DNA of 64,000 bases from Ottelia alismoides (GCA_037367405.1 JAZKJV010007249.1:20612-84611); one strand, 5' to 3'; counted from the stretch's first letter, positions 28,949-39,081 are shown. The notes: generated from the sequence alone by a model not told the origin. Made by a program: numbers and translations.

Positions 28949-30064
28949 TCAGCCCGGGAATTCCGCGGCGCCCGACAGCGAGCGCCGGACGCCGGTCTCG
29001 GCCTTCGCCAGCACCTGTCCGGAGGCGAGGTCGAGCTTCGCGATCTCGCCCGAGAAGAAGTTCGTCACGTAGACGTGCCCGCCGCCCGCCGGCGGCGACA
29101 TCGATGCCCAGCCGAAGCCCGGCAGCGTCCAGCTGCGCAGCGCCTTGCCCTGCAGGTCGTAGGCCTCGACGCCGCGCCCGTTGACGACCAGCAGCCTGCC
29201 CTCTCGATCGAAGGCGACGTCGAAGAACAGCTTGCCGGACTTCTCGTCGAAGGACACGAGGTCGGGGAGCTGGCGGCGCGCCACGAGGTCGTACTGGAAG
29301 ATCTTCGGGCCGGACTCCGAGGTGTAGACGACGCGGCGCGCGTCGGGCGGCACCAGCGCGGCCGAGGTCAGTGCCTGGAAGCCGCCCATGCCGCCATGTA
29401 CGCGCGTCGCGTGTTCGCGCAGCAGCTTGCCCTGCGGCGAGAACTCGAACAAATGGCCGTCGCCGAGGCGCTTCGTGCCCGGCATGAAGGGCAGGGTGGT
29501 GCGCAGCGGCACGCGCGACTTCTCGCCGACGTAGTTCTCGCCCATGAAGAAGCGCCCGTCGGGCGCGAACATCACGTTCGCGAAGCTGCGCGCCGGCGCG
29601 TCGGTGAAGTTCGGCAGGCGCCTTCCGTCGCGCGCGAAGCGGACGATCTTGTAGGCGAAGGTGTCGAACGCCCACAGCGTGCCGTCGGGCCCGAAGCGCG
29701 TGCCCTGCACGATGTGCGTCGTGTCGTCGAGCCAGATCGTGTTCTTGAGCTGCAGGCCGGCGTCGTAGTGCAGCAGCCGGCCACGGCCCCGGTGGTCGTC
29801 CTTCGGGTCGTCGAGCACCGTGCAGCCGACGACGACGTCGCCGGCGGCGAACGGCACGACCCGTGAAGCAGGCGGCGGGCCTGCGGCGGCCAGGCCCGGA
29901 GCGGAACCGCCCCCCAGGGAGGTCCCCGGACCCGGAGCCGCGCCGGCGGCCGGGCGGGTCGCGGGCGCATTGCCCGCCTGCGCGAGCGCGGTGCCCGTGG
30001 CACCGACGAGCGGCAGCGCGGCGAGGGTACCTACCAGTCTTCTGCGGGAGATCCGGTCGGCCAT
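28949..30064 (-). CDS. Exported beta-propeller (SMP-30/NHL-like) protein
   Basis: A 371-residue protein with a Tat-like leader (ISRRRLVGTLAALPLVGATGTALA), a Pro/Gly/Ala-rich linker (about 30-65) and repeated beta-blade segments with the GPDGTLWAFD, APDGRFFMGENY, REGRLLVVNGRG pattern typical of SMP-30/gluconolactonase or NHL propellers. It may be a lactonase or a sugar/quinone-binding protein, but no catalytic set of metal ligands is obvious. The stop is 5 bases before the amine oxidase start, so the two exported proteins are probably made together. The SDR gene ends 17 bases upstream. Confidence 0.8.
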   Translation of the reverse strand: MADRISRRRLVGTLAALPLVGATGTALAQAGNAPATRPAAGAAPGPGTSLGGGSAPGLAAAGPPPASRVVPFAAGDVVVGCTVLDDPKDDHRGRGRLLHYDAGLQLKNTIWLDDTTHIVQGTRFGPDGTLWAFDTFAYKIVRFARDGRRLPNFTDAPARSFANVMFAPDGRFFMGENYVGEKSRVPLRTTLPFMPGTKRLGDGHLFEFSPQGKLLREHATRVHGGMGGFQALTSAALVPPDARRVVYTSESGPKIFQYDLVARRQLPDLVSFDEKSGKLFFDVAFDREGRLLVVNGRGVEAYDLQGKALRSWTLPGFGWASMSPPAGGGHVYVTNFFSGEIAKLDLASGQVLAKAETGVRRSLSGAAEFPG

Positions 30065-30080
30065 CGCGCTGCCTCCGTCG

Positions 30081-30913
30081 CTATTTCTTCGCGTTGTCCC
30101 AGGTGGCCTTGCTGCTCGAGGACGGCGGCAGGCGGCCGCAGTGCAGGCCGGCGTCGACCATCAGCACTTCGCCGGTCACCGCGCTCGCGCCCTCGAGGAA
30201 CCACACCCAGCGCCTCGGCGACCTGCTCCGCCGTCGGCACCATCTTGAGCGGCACCATGTCGGCGGCCGCGACCAGGAACTGCTGGAACTGCTCGGGCGT
30301 CATGCCGCCCTGCAGCCAGCGTGTCTGGATCGCGCCCGGCGCGATCGCGTTGATCCGGATTTCCGGCCCGAGCACCAGCGACAGCGACTGGGTGAGCATG
30401 TTGAGCGCCGCCTTGCTGGCCGCATAGGCCATCGACGAGGCGATGCCCGTGACGCCACCGATCGAGGAGTTGTTGACGATGGAGCCCTTGCCCTGCCTGC
30501 GCATGTGCGGCACCACCGCGCGCACCATCTGGTAGGCGCCCGCGACGTTGACCTTGTAGATCGCGAGGAAGTCGTCGGCGGTCAGGCCGTCCGAGGTTCT
30601 CGTACGGATTGAACTTGGTCTTGGCGGCGTTGTTGATGAGGTAGTCGATGCGGCCCCACTTGTCGACCGCGGCCTTCGCCATGCCCTGGCAGGCCGCCTC
30701 GTCGGCGACGTCGCCCTGGAAGACGATGGTCTCGGCACCGTGCGACTCGCAGCTGCGCGCGGTCTCCTCGGCCTCCGCCTTGCTGCGCGTGTAGTTGATC
30801 ACGACGTTGCAGCCGCGCTGCGCCAGCATGATCGCGGCGGCGGCGCCGACGCCGGTCGCCGAGCCGGTGATGATCGCGACCTTGCGGGAGGACACGGGTT
30901 GGGCAGGGGTCAT
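30081..30913 (-). CDS. Short-chain dehydrogenase/reductase, two frameshifts
   Basis: A classical SDR of about 277 residues. The first frame begins MTPAQPVSSRKVAIITGSATGVGAAAA (TGxxxGxG cofactor motif) and includes YLINNAAKT (NNAA motif). After a break near 30598 the second frame gives SIVNNSSIGGV and the catalytic YAASK (Tyr and Lys) with NAIAPGAI. After a break near 30205 the third frame gives WFLEGASAVTGEVLMVDAGLHCG and ends NAKK. All parts fall in the expected SDR order. Substrate unknown; it heads the propeller/amine-oxidase gene row. Confidence 0.85.
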
Positions 30914-31112
30914 CGAGGGTCTCCGGTTCCATGCGGCGGGCCGGGTGGGGCCCGCGGATGCGGTGGATGATGACCCTTCCCGTCCGCGCTCCGCGCGACG
31001 GCCGGCCGGCCCGACCAAGCTAAGGTCACGTTCCGCCTTGCGGACCTTCCCCACTGGCCCTCCATCGGGGGCGGCGGTTACGCTGGCGCACCGATCACTG
31101 CGGGGTGAGTAG

Positions 31113-32609
31113 ATGGCTTACAAGGACATGCGCGCCTTCCTGGCGATGCTCGAGAAGGAAGGCCAGCTGAAGCACGTCGACGTGCCGATCGACGGCCGCC
31201 GCGGCACCAACGAGCTGCAGTCGCTGATGAACTATGTCTGCAGCAAGAACGGCCCCGCGCTGATCCTCAACAACGTCTCCGGCTACAACACGGAAGGCGT
31301 GCCGATCATCTTCAACCCCTTCGGCACCCGCGAGCGCACCGCGATGACCATCGGCTTCCGCGACTGGCGCGAGGCCAAGCTGCACCATGCCGGCGTGCTC
31401 GGCGACCCGTCGCGCTGGATCCCGCCGAAGATCGTCGACCGCGCGCAGGCGCCCTGCAAGGAGGTCGTGATCAAGGGCGCCGAGAACATCTCGCTCGACA
31501 AGCAGCTGCCGCACGTCTGGTTCGGCAAGGAAGGCCCGGCCTACATCACCAACGCCATCACCTTCTCGAAGGATCCGCAGGACGGCGGCCGCAACGCCGG
31601 CTGGTACCGCTTCACCCAGTTCCTCGACGCCACGCACCCGCTCGGCGGCAGCTACGCCCCGGAGCGCGCCAAGCGCGACCTCGCCGCGTTCTACTGGTGG
31701 AACCCACCGTTCTCCGACATCGGCAGGCACACGTTCAAGGCCTCGCTGATGAACAAGCACCTCGAGGTCGCGATCGCCGGCGTCTGCGAGCCCGCGGTGC
31801 ATCTCGCCGCCGCCACCGGCTGCGCCTACGGTGCCGACGAGGCCGCCCTCGCCGGCGGCCTGCGTGGCGAGGCCCTCGAGATGGTGCAGTGCGAGACGGT
31901 CGACCTGCAGGTGCCGGCGACGGCCGAGTGGGTGCTCGATGGCGAGGTCATCTTCGAGGAGACCGAGGCGATCGGCTGGCACTCGAACCCGGTCGGCTAC
32001 TACGACCGCGTGCAGGTGTTCCCGATGGTGCGCGTCAAGTGCATCACCCACCGCCGCAACCCGATGTGGCACGCCACCATGGAGATGGTGCCGCCGTTCG
32101 ACCACAACTACATCGGCCTGCTGCCGGTCGAGGCCGAGGTGCTCGCCGACCTGCGCCGCAAGATCCCCGAGGTGCACGACGTCGCCGTGACGCCGAACAT
32201 GTGCTACGTGGTGCAGCTCTCGGTCGACGGCGCGCAGAAGCCGCACAACGAGTTCGGCAAGTACGTGATCCACGCCGTCTGGGGCTCGGCCGGCCGCTGG
32301 GGCCGCACCGCCAAGCTGGTCGTCGTGGTCGGCCCCGACGTCGACCCCTACGACATGGACAGCGTCGAGTGGGCGATCATGACCCGCTGGCAGCCGGTCA
32401 AGGATTCGCTGGTCAACCACTCCGGCCCGCCGATGGTGCTCGATCCCTCCTGCGAGAAGTCCGCGCAGTTCGGCGCGTTCCGCTCCGAGCAGATGGGCAT
32501 CGACGCGACCATCAAGATCCCCGAGCGCTTCACCGAGTATCCCGAGGTGTCGAAGGCCGACCCGGCCGCGGTCGCGGCGATCGCCAAGAAGCTGGCGGGG
32601 ATCGTTTGA
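31113..32609 (+). CDS. UbiD-family decarboxylase
   Basis: An intact 498-residue member of the UbiD (prenylated-FMN) decarboxylase family. It has the N-terminal MAYKDMRAFLAMLEKEGQLKHVD, the RxxxAAFYWWNPPF region, VQVFPMVRVKCITHRRNPMWHATMEM and HPIGLL-like DHNYIGLLPVEAEVLADLR blocks of the family. In well-studied members an EGPFGE segment supplies catalytic glutamates; here the equivalent stretch reads ETEAIGWHSNPVGYYD, so the second Glu appears replaced. It may act on an unusual substrate or in carboxylation. No UbiX gene is in the window. The stop overlaps the next gene by 4 bases (TTGA). Confidence 0.85.
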   Translation: MAYKDMRAFLAMLEKEGQLKHVDVPIDGRRGTNELQSLMNYVCSKNGPALILNNVSGYNTEGVPIIFNPFGTRERTAMTIGFRDWREAKLHHAGVLGDPSRWIPPKIVDRAQAPCKEVVIKGAENISLDKQLPHVWFGKEGPAYITNAITFSKDPQDGGRNAGWYRFTQFLDATHPLGGSYAPERAKRDLAAFYWWNPPFSDIGRHTFKASLMNKHLEVAIAGVCEPAVHLAAATGCAYGADEAALAGGLRGEALEMVQCETVDLQVPATAEWVLDGEVIFEETEAIGWHSNPVGYYDRVQVFPMVRVKCITHRRNPMWHATMEMVPPFDHNYIGLLPVEAEVLADLRRKIPEVHDVAVTPNMCYVVQLSVDGAQKPHNEFGKYVIHAVWGSAGRWGRTAKLVVVVGPDVDPYDMDSVEWAIMTRWQPVKDSLVNHSGPPMVLDPSCEKSAQFGAFRSEQMGIDATIKIPERFTEYPEVSKADPAAVAAIAKKLAGIV

Positions 32610-33193
32610 AGGCGCGGTTCGACCGCGGCTACTACGAGAAGTACTACCTCGACTCGAAGACCGCCGCGGTATCCGGCGCGGAGATGCGGGCGCGTGCGCT
32701 GCTGATCGCGGCGTACTGCGACCACGTGGGCCTGCCCGTCAAGCGCATCCTCGATGCCGGCTGCGGCATCGGCCTGCTGCGCGCGCCGCTGCTGCGCGCG
32801 CTGCCGCGCGCGAAGTACACCGGCCTCGAGGTCAGCGAGTACATGTGCGAGCAGTACGGCTGGGTGCAGGGCACCATCGCCGATTACCGCCCGCGCACGC
32901 CGTTCGACCTGGTGATCTGCTACGACGTGATGCAGTACCTGGACGATCGCGACGCCGCGCGCGCCCTCGCCAACTTCGGGCGACTGTGCCGCGGCGTGCT
33001 GTTCTTCAGCGCGCTGACCACCTACGACTGGAAGCACAACGCCGACCGCTCGCGTACCGACCCGGACGTCCACTACCGCAGCGGCGAGTGGTACCGCGAG
33101 CGGCTGCGGCGCAGCTTCCGCCACATCGGTGCCGGCTTCTGGATCCGCCGCGGCGCGCCGCTGATCACCTGGGAGCTCGAGTCGGCCGACTGA
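32606..33193 (+). CDS. SAM-dependent methyltransferase coupled to UbiD
   Basis: A 195-residue class-I methyltransferase. It begins at a TTG that shares TTGA with the UbiD stop (LKARFDRGYYEKYYLDS), and contains ILDAGCGIGLLRAPLLRALP as SAM motif I (about residues 47-62), YTGLEVSEYMCEQYGW, and FDLVICYDVMQYLDD as motif II. The translation overlap implies tight co-expression, so UbiD and the methyltransferase may act in the same pathway (for example on a phenolic acid). That pairing is inference; the substrate is unknown. Confidence 0.85.
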   Translation: MKARFDRGYYEKYYLDSKTAAVSGAEMRARALLIAAYCDHVGLPVKRILDAGCGIGLLRAPLLRALPRAKYTGLEVSEYMCEQYGWVQGTIADYRPRTPFDLVICYDVMQYLDDRDAARALANFGRLCRGVLFFSALTTYDWKHNADRSRTDPDVHYRSGEWYRERLRRSFRHIGAGFWIRRGAPLITWELESAD

Positions 33194-33270
33194 GCCCCAC
33201 CCCGCGGGGCGACTGCGTTGCGCAAGCCGTCCGCCTTCGCGATGTGCGCCGATGATGCGCCGCTGCGGAC

Positions 33271-33684
33271 TCAGCGGATGGTCTTCGCCACCGGTGGGGG
33301 TCGCTCGCTCTCGATGCCGTGCGTGGTGTAGGTCGTCACGGTGTAGTACCACGTGCCGCGCGGCAGGTTGCGCACGACGAAGCCGGTGGCCCGCGGATCC
33401 TCGATCACCGCCTCGAGCCGCAACCGGTCCGGCGCCGGACCCGCATAGATGCGGAAGCCGGCTACCGGGTCGTTGCGCCCTTCGATTCCATAAGCCTGCG
33501 GATCGATCCGGTTCCAGCTGAGCCGTGCGGATCCGGTTCCGACCGCGCGCGGCGCGACCGGTATCGGGTCGAGCCGGTCCGGCGCTCCCTGGCGCGAGCG
33601 CACCATCAGCCAGCCGGTGCCCACCAGGGCTGCCACGGCACCGGCGGCCACCAGGCCGATCCAGACGTTGCGACGGCGGGCCAT
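33271..33684 (-). CDS. Membrane-anchored protein with a fibronectin-III-like domain
   Basis: A 137-residue protein with a short basic N-terminus and one transmembrane segment (VWIGLVAAGAVAALVGTGWLMV). The remaining 100 residues resemble a single fibronectin type-III-like beta domain: LSWNRIDPQAYGIEG, GFRIYAGPAPDRL, FVVRNLPRGTWYYTVTTYTTHG. Such domains are often adhesive or scaffold modules of periplasmic proteins. It is convergent with the methyltransferase at a distance of 78 bases. No function known. Confidence 0.8.
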   Translation of the reverse strand: MARRRNVWIGLVAAGAVAALVGTGWLMVRSRQGAPDRLDPIPVAPRAVGTGSARLSWNRIDPQAYGIEGRNDPVAGFRIYAGPAPDRLRLEAVIEDPRATGFVVRNLPRGTWYYTVTTYTTHGIESERPPPVAKTIR

Positions 33685-33955
33685 GCGCGGATTCTATCGC
33701 AGCGCCCGCAGGGGCGAGCCGGCATCGGCCGTCGTGGCGCCCGCCCGCGTGCGCTGGCGCTCATCGGCGGCGAGGCGCAGCGCGCCGCCGGAGAAACGGG
33801 TGCGACGCTGTAGGAACCGTCCTGCCGCGATTGCCGGACGACGGGGCTGACGGTATGCCGGGTCGGGAGCTAACTTCGGGACAAAGAAGAAGGCAGGGTG
33901 ACGCATCCGCGCCGTCGCATCGCTGCCTGGCCCGCGCGCCGCGGGGAGTGACTCC

Positions 33956-35461
33956 ATGGATCATGCTGCAGTTTCCCCGATCGGCACGGGCATCGCCGGA
34001 CTGGACCAGGTGCTCGAGGGTGGGCTCACGCCCAACCGCATCTATCTCGTCGAGGGCAATCCCGGCGCCGGCAAGACCACGCTCGCGCTGCAGTTCCTGC
34101 TCGAGGGCGTGCGCTGTGGCGAACCGGTGCTCTACATGACGCTGTCGGAGTCTGCGCTGGAACTCGAGAGCGTCGCGCGTTCGCACGGCTGGTCGCTCGA
34201 GGGCGTGACGATCCGCGAATACGTGATGCACGAGGCCGCCTTCGGCGAGGACCAGGTGACGATGTTCCACCCCGCCGAGGTGGAGCTCGGCGAGACGCTC
34301 GGCCGCATGCTCGCCGACGTCGACGAGCTGCGTCCGGCGCGCGTGGTGCTCGACGCGCTGTCGGAGTTGCGGCTGCTCGCCGAGACGACGATCCGCTACC
34401 GGCGACAGCTGCTGGCGTTCAAGCAGTTCTTCCTGAAGCGACGCTGCACCGTGCTGCTGCTCGACGACTGCACCGGAATGCCCGGCGACCCGCACGTGCA
34501 GAGCGTGCTGCACGGCGTGCTGATGCTCGAGAGCCTCCGCACGGAGTACGGTGGCGATCGCCGCCAGCTGCGGGTCGGCAAGCTGCGCGGGCGCGGCTAT
34601 CGCACCGGAGCCCACGACTACGAGATCCGCCGGGGCGGGCTGCAGGTGTTCCCGCGCCTGGTGGCCTCGGAGCACGTCCATCCGTTCGAGCGCAAGCCGG
34701 TCGCGAGCGGCATCGATGCGCTGGACACGCTGCTCGGTGGCGGCCCGATGGCGGGGACCAGCATGCTGCTGACCGGGCCCGCCGGCGCCGGCAAGACGAC
34801 CATCGCGATGCAGTACGCGATCAGCGCGGCGCGGCGCGGCGAGCCGGCAGCGGTGTTCTCGTTCGACGAGAGCCACGCGACGCTCTGCGAGCGACTGGCC
34901 GAGATCGGCCTCGACCCGAGGCCACTGGTCGCCGCCGGATCGCTGCACATGCGGCAGGTCGATCCCGTCGAGCTTTCGCCCGGCGAGTTCGAGCACCTGG
35001 TGCGGCTCGCCGTCGAGCGCGACCGCGCGCGGTTGATCGTCTTCGACAGCCTCAACGGCTACATGAACGCGATGCCCGCCGAGCGTCACCTGGTGGCGCA
35101 GCTGCACGAGCTGCTCGCCTACCTCGCCAACCGCGGCGTCGTCTCGCTACTGATCATAGGCCAGCGCGGCATGGTGGGCACGGCGCTGGAAGCGCCGGTC
35201 GACGCGAGCTACCTGTCGGACTCGCTCGTGCTGTTGCGCTACTTCGAGGCCGAGGGCCGCGTCCGCAAGGCCATCTCGGTCGCCAAGAAGCGCGGCGGCG
35301 GCCACGAGGACACGGTGCGCGAACTGGTGATCGATCGCGACGGCATCACGGTCGGCGAGCCGCTCAGCGATTTCCGCGGCGTGCTGACCGGCGTTCCGGA
35401 GTACCTGGGCGCCAACGGCCTGCTGGATTCCTCGGCCAGGCGACGACGGAGCCGGGCTTGA
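33956..35461 (+). CDS. KaiC-like double-domain RecA-family ATPase
   Basis: A 501-residue protein with two tandem KaiC/RecA ATPase domains. Domain 1 (about 10-240) has Walker A EGNPGAGKTT and the catalytic pair after LYMTLSESALE. Domain 2 (about 250-480) has Walker A GPAGAGKTT (about residue 275) with FSFDESHATL after it. Outside cyanobacteria such proteins work with histidine kinases rather than as clocks. The next gene, a hybrid histidine kinase, starts within the stop codon (TTGA overlap), which supports a joint signalling unit. The upstream 270 bases contain no other gene. Confidence 0.93.
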   Translation: MDHAAVSPIGTGIAGLDQVLEGGLTPNRIYLVEGNPGAGKTTLALQFLLEGVRCGEPVLYMTLSESALELESVARSHGWSLEGVTIREYVMHEAAFGEDQVTMFHPAEVELGETLGRMLADVDELRPARVVLDALSELRLLAETTIRYRRQLLAFKQFFLKRRCTVLLLDDCTGMPGDPHVQSVLHGVLMLESLRTEYGGDRRQLRVGKLRGRGYRTGAHDYEIRRGGLQVFPRLVASEHVHPFERKPVASGIDALDTLLGGGPMAGTSMLLTGPAGAGKTTIAMQYAISAARRGEPAAVFSFDESHATLCERLAEIGLDPRPLVAAGSLHMRQVDPVELSPGEFEHLVRLAVERDRARLIVFDSLNGYMNAMPAERHLVAQLHELLAYLANRGVVSLLIIGQRGMVGTALEAPVDASYLSDSLVLLRYFEAEGRVRKAISVAKKRGGGHEDTVRELVIDRDGITVGEPLSDFRGVLTGVPEYLGANGLLDSSARRRRSRA

Positions 35462-36501
35462 GCCTCGACGAGCGCGTGCTGCTGCGAGCCCCGACCCGCC
35501 GGGACGGCATGCTCGCCTGCGAGCTGCTCGCTGGCGCCGGCATCGATGCGCACGCCTGTGCCAGCCTCGGCGAGATGAGCGTCGAGCTGGAGCGCGGCGT
35601 CGGCGCGCTGCTGGTGACCGAGGACGTCGAGGCGTCCGACTCGCTGGCGATGCTGCTCGCCACGGTCGCCCGCCAGCCGCAGTGGTCGGAGATCCCGATC
35701 GTGGTGCTCGCGCACCCGACGCGCGCCGAGCCTTCGTTGCGGCGACTCGCCGGGTTGCCCGGGGTCACGCTGCTCGAGCGCCCGGTTCGGGCGCGCACGC
35801 TGGTGAGCGCCTTGCAGTCCGCGTTGCGCGCGCGTCGGCGGCAGTACCAGCTGAAGGCGCAGCTCGAAGCCATGCACGACCTGCAGGCGCGGCTCGCCGA
35901 GGAGCTGTCGGGCATGCACCGGCTGCACCTCGTCGGCACGCGCCTGCTGCAGGCGGCTGCGCTCGAGCCCTTGCTCACCGAAGTCCTGCACGCCGCGCTC
36001 GACCTGACCGGCGCGACCCTCGGCGCCGTCGAGCTGGCCGCGCCGGACGGGGCCGGCACCACCGTGGCGGTCCAGGTCGGGTTCGGCGGACCAGGCACGG
36101 CCGAGGCGTCGGCCACGCCGGGTGATGCCGCCCCGCGCCGCTTCGATCGCGAGGCGACCTCGATGCCCGCTCCCGCGGTCGGCGCGGGAGTCCTTGGCCT
36201 GCGCACCACGCTGCGCCTCGGTCTCGACGACGGATCGCCCTCGCCGCTACCGATCGCCGCCGACGTGCATTCGCGGCTGCGCGCCGCGGGCATCCGCATG
36301 CTGCAGTGCGCGCCGCTGCTCGGCACGGCGGGACGCCCGCTGGGCGCGATCTGCGTCTACTGGCGCACGCGCGCGCGCGACTCCGAGACGCGCCGCGTGC
36401 TGTTCGACCTGCTGGCGCGCCAGGCGTCGGAACTGCTGGAGCGCGACCACGCCGAGCAGGAACGACAGGCGGCCGACCGCCGCAAGGACGAGTTCCTCGC
36501 G

Positions 36502-36540
<39 letters not shown>

Positions 36541-37634
36541 CGGCAGGCCGCGCGGGTCGCGCGCAGCGCCGCGGCGACCGCCGAGCAACTGCGCTGGAGC
36601 ACCGAGATCATCGAGCGCCAGGTCAACCACATGGCGCTGCTGCTCGACGACCTGCTCGACGTCTCGCGCATCACGCGCGGCACGCTCGTGCTGCGCCGCG
36701 AGCGCGTCGCGCTCGCCGACGTGATCGCGACCGCGGTCGAGACCTCGAGGCCGGCGATCGACGCACGGGCGCATGCGCTCGAGGTCGAGCTGCCGGCGAC
36801 GCCGGTGTGGATCGAGGCCGATCCGCTGCGCCTCGCCCAGGTGCTCGGCAACCTGCTCAACAACGCCGCCAAGTACACCGATCGCGGCGGCCGCATCCGC
36901 CTGTGGACGACGCACTCCGCGCCGCAGGGCATCTCGATCCACGTCCGCGACACCGGCATCGGGCTCGATGCGGCGTCCCTCGGTCGCGTGTTCGAGATGT
37001 TCTCGCAGGTGACCAGCTCGATCGAGCGCTCCGAGGGCGGCCTCGGCATCGGCCTCGCGCTGGTGCGTGGCCTGGTCGAGATGCACGGCGGGCGCGTCGA
37101 GGCGCACAGCGAGGGCCCCGGCCGCGGCAGCGAATTCGTCGTGCACCTGCCGCTGCTGGATGCCGTGCCGCCACGGGCCGAGTGCCCCGACGATGCCGAG
37201 CCGGCGGCGGCGCTGGCGCCGCGCAACATCCTGGTCGCCGACGACAACGTCGATGCCGCCGAGAGCCTCGCCCTGCTGCTGCGCCTCGAGGGCCACACGG
37301 TGCAGGTGGTGCACGACGGCGAGCAGGCGGTCGCCTGCGCGGTGCGCTCGCGGCCGGACGTGGCGCTGCTCGATATCGGCATGCCCCGGCTCAATGGCTA
37401 TGAGGCGGCGCAGCGTATCCGTGCGTCGACGGGCGATGCGTCGATGCTGCTGGTGGCCGTGACCGGCTGGGGACAGCGCGAGGACCGGCAGCTCGCGGCC
37501 GACGCCGGCTTCGACCATCACCTGACCAAGCCGGTGGACTTCGGCCGGCTGAGCGCGCTGGTCGGATCGTCGAGCGCGCCGAACTTCCTGCCGAAGCTCA
37601 GCCGAGGGGCGACGGGGTTTCAGCGGCAAGCTGA
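35458..37634 (+). CDS. Hybrid histidine kinase with pseudo-receiver and GAF domains, one frameshift at the end
   Basis: About 725 residues. A receiver-like N-terminal domain (1-125) lacks the phospho-acceptor Asp (ALLVTEDVEA) and the usual KP (RP instead), so it is a pseudo-receiver. A GAF-like region (150-330) follows, then HisKA with DRRKDEFLATLAHELRNPL (His about 352), HATPase (NLLNNAAKYTD, GGLGIGLALVRGLVEMHGG) and a real receiver (ILVADDNVDAA, ALLDIGMP Asp about 638, LTKPVD). Reading frame stays open far into the opposite gene; one missing G near 37623 would place a stop at 37632-37634. Partner of the KaiC-like ATPase by 4-base overlap (TTG start). Confidence 0.88.
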
Positions 37635-38850
37635 GGCGCATCGCCGAGCCTCCCGCCGCGCACGGGCCGAACGCCAGCGAGGCACCGACCTGCAGCGCGC
37701 GATAGCGGGCCGCGCGCAGCGCCGCCGGCTCGCCGTCCGCCAGGCCATCACCCTCGACGTCGACCTCGAGCCGCAGGTCGAACTCGTCCAGCAGCAGGCG
37801 CACCCGCGCCACGCCGCAGCCAGGCTGCGGCAACGCATGGGTCAGCACGCCTTGCACGATCCGCAGCAGCGGCTCGCGCGCCACCTCGGGCGGCGGCTCG
37901 GCACCCGGCGGCGATACCTCGGCCCGGCAGTCGACGCGATGCTGCTCGCCGGCTTCGCGCACCAGCTCCTCCAGCGCATCGGCGAACCGGCCCTGGCGGC
38001 GCCCCAGCGGCATCATCCAGGTGGCGAGCGTACGCACGTCACGCTGCACGCCGGCGACGAGGTCGCGCAGCGAGCGCAGCGACGCGGCCTGCGGTCCACT
38101 GGCGTTCGCCGCCTCCGAAGCGAGCAGCCACTCGATGCCGACCAGCTGCTGGCTGACGCCATCGTGCAGGTCGAGCGCCAGCTGCTCGCGCTCGAGCTCG
38201 GCCGCCTCGATCACCGAACGCTCGAGCGTCACGCGCTCGTTGCTGGCCCAGAGCGCCGCGAGGCGCCGGTGCTGCAGCACGACCATCTTGGCGAGCGCCG
38301 CGGCGAACGTGATCAGTTCGCGTTCCTCGTGCGTCGGGTTCTGCGGCTGCTGGTAGTAGAGCGCCAGCGTGCCGAGCACTGTGCCGGCGTCGTCGAGGAA
38401 CGGGACGGACCAGCAGGCCCGCAGGCCGAACGGCAGCGCCAGGTGGCGGTGCCCATCCCACAGCGGCGAAGTCGCGATGTCGTAGACGGTCACCGCTTCG
38501 CCACGCCATGCCGCGGTGCCGCAGCTGCCAACCTGCTCGCCGATCGGCACCTCGCCGATCAGCGCGACGTACTCGCGCGGCAGGCTGGGCGCCGCGCCGA
38601 GCACCAGCGCCTTGCGCCGCGGATCGAGCAGCAGGATCGAGCAGAGGATCGACGGCGACCAGGTCTCGACGTACCGCGCCAGCGCATCGAGCAGCACCGG
38701 CAGCGGCGCGTCGCTGCCGAGCAGGGTCAGGAGGCGTGCCTGGGCGCCGAGCGCACCGGCACGGAACGCGGCCGACAGCGGCGCGGAGCTCGCCAGCCGG
38801 TCGGCCTCGTCATGGGCAGGGTGGACGTGCAGTGGGACGACTGAACCCAT
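37598..38850 (-). CDS. GAF-domain histidine kinase (NarL-type HisKA_3), frameshift at the end
   Basis: About 417 residues. A GAF domain (about 50-205, with YVALIGEVPIGEQVGSCGTAA) precedes a HisKA_3 region with the acceptor His in LALDLHDGVSQQLVGIEWLL (about residue 228) and a compact ATPase end (LLRIVQGVLTHALPQPG; AGGSAMRLSL). The N, G1 and G2 boxes of the ATPase are weakly kept, so kinase competence is uncertain. The frame runs on into the antisense of the hybrid kinase; the same single missing base near 37623 would give a stop at 37598. The two genes would then overlap tail to tail by about 37 bases. Confidence 0.8.
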
Positions 38851-39081
38851 CGAGCGCTGGCGCCTGGAGCAATCGGGCGTTCCCTGATGATAGGCAACCC
38901 CATTGCGGGCAACAAGCTCGCCCTGGCGGATTCAGCCGGTCGCTCAATGCGTTGCGGAAGTCCGTCGGCGGCGCGGCCACGGCGCTGCTGGCGGGCGACG
39001 GGCAGCACCCGTTCGCGCCTCGCCACCCCGAAGGCCGCGCGTCCGGCGCCGCGGGCGTCTCCCTGTCGTGGCGCCGCCGCC

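Noticed and set aside
33945..33956. GGAGTGACTCC before the KaiC start as an RNA switch
   Set aside because: An 11-base symmetry with a one-base centre is too small to form a stable hairpin and is likely chance.
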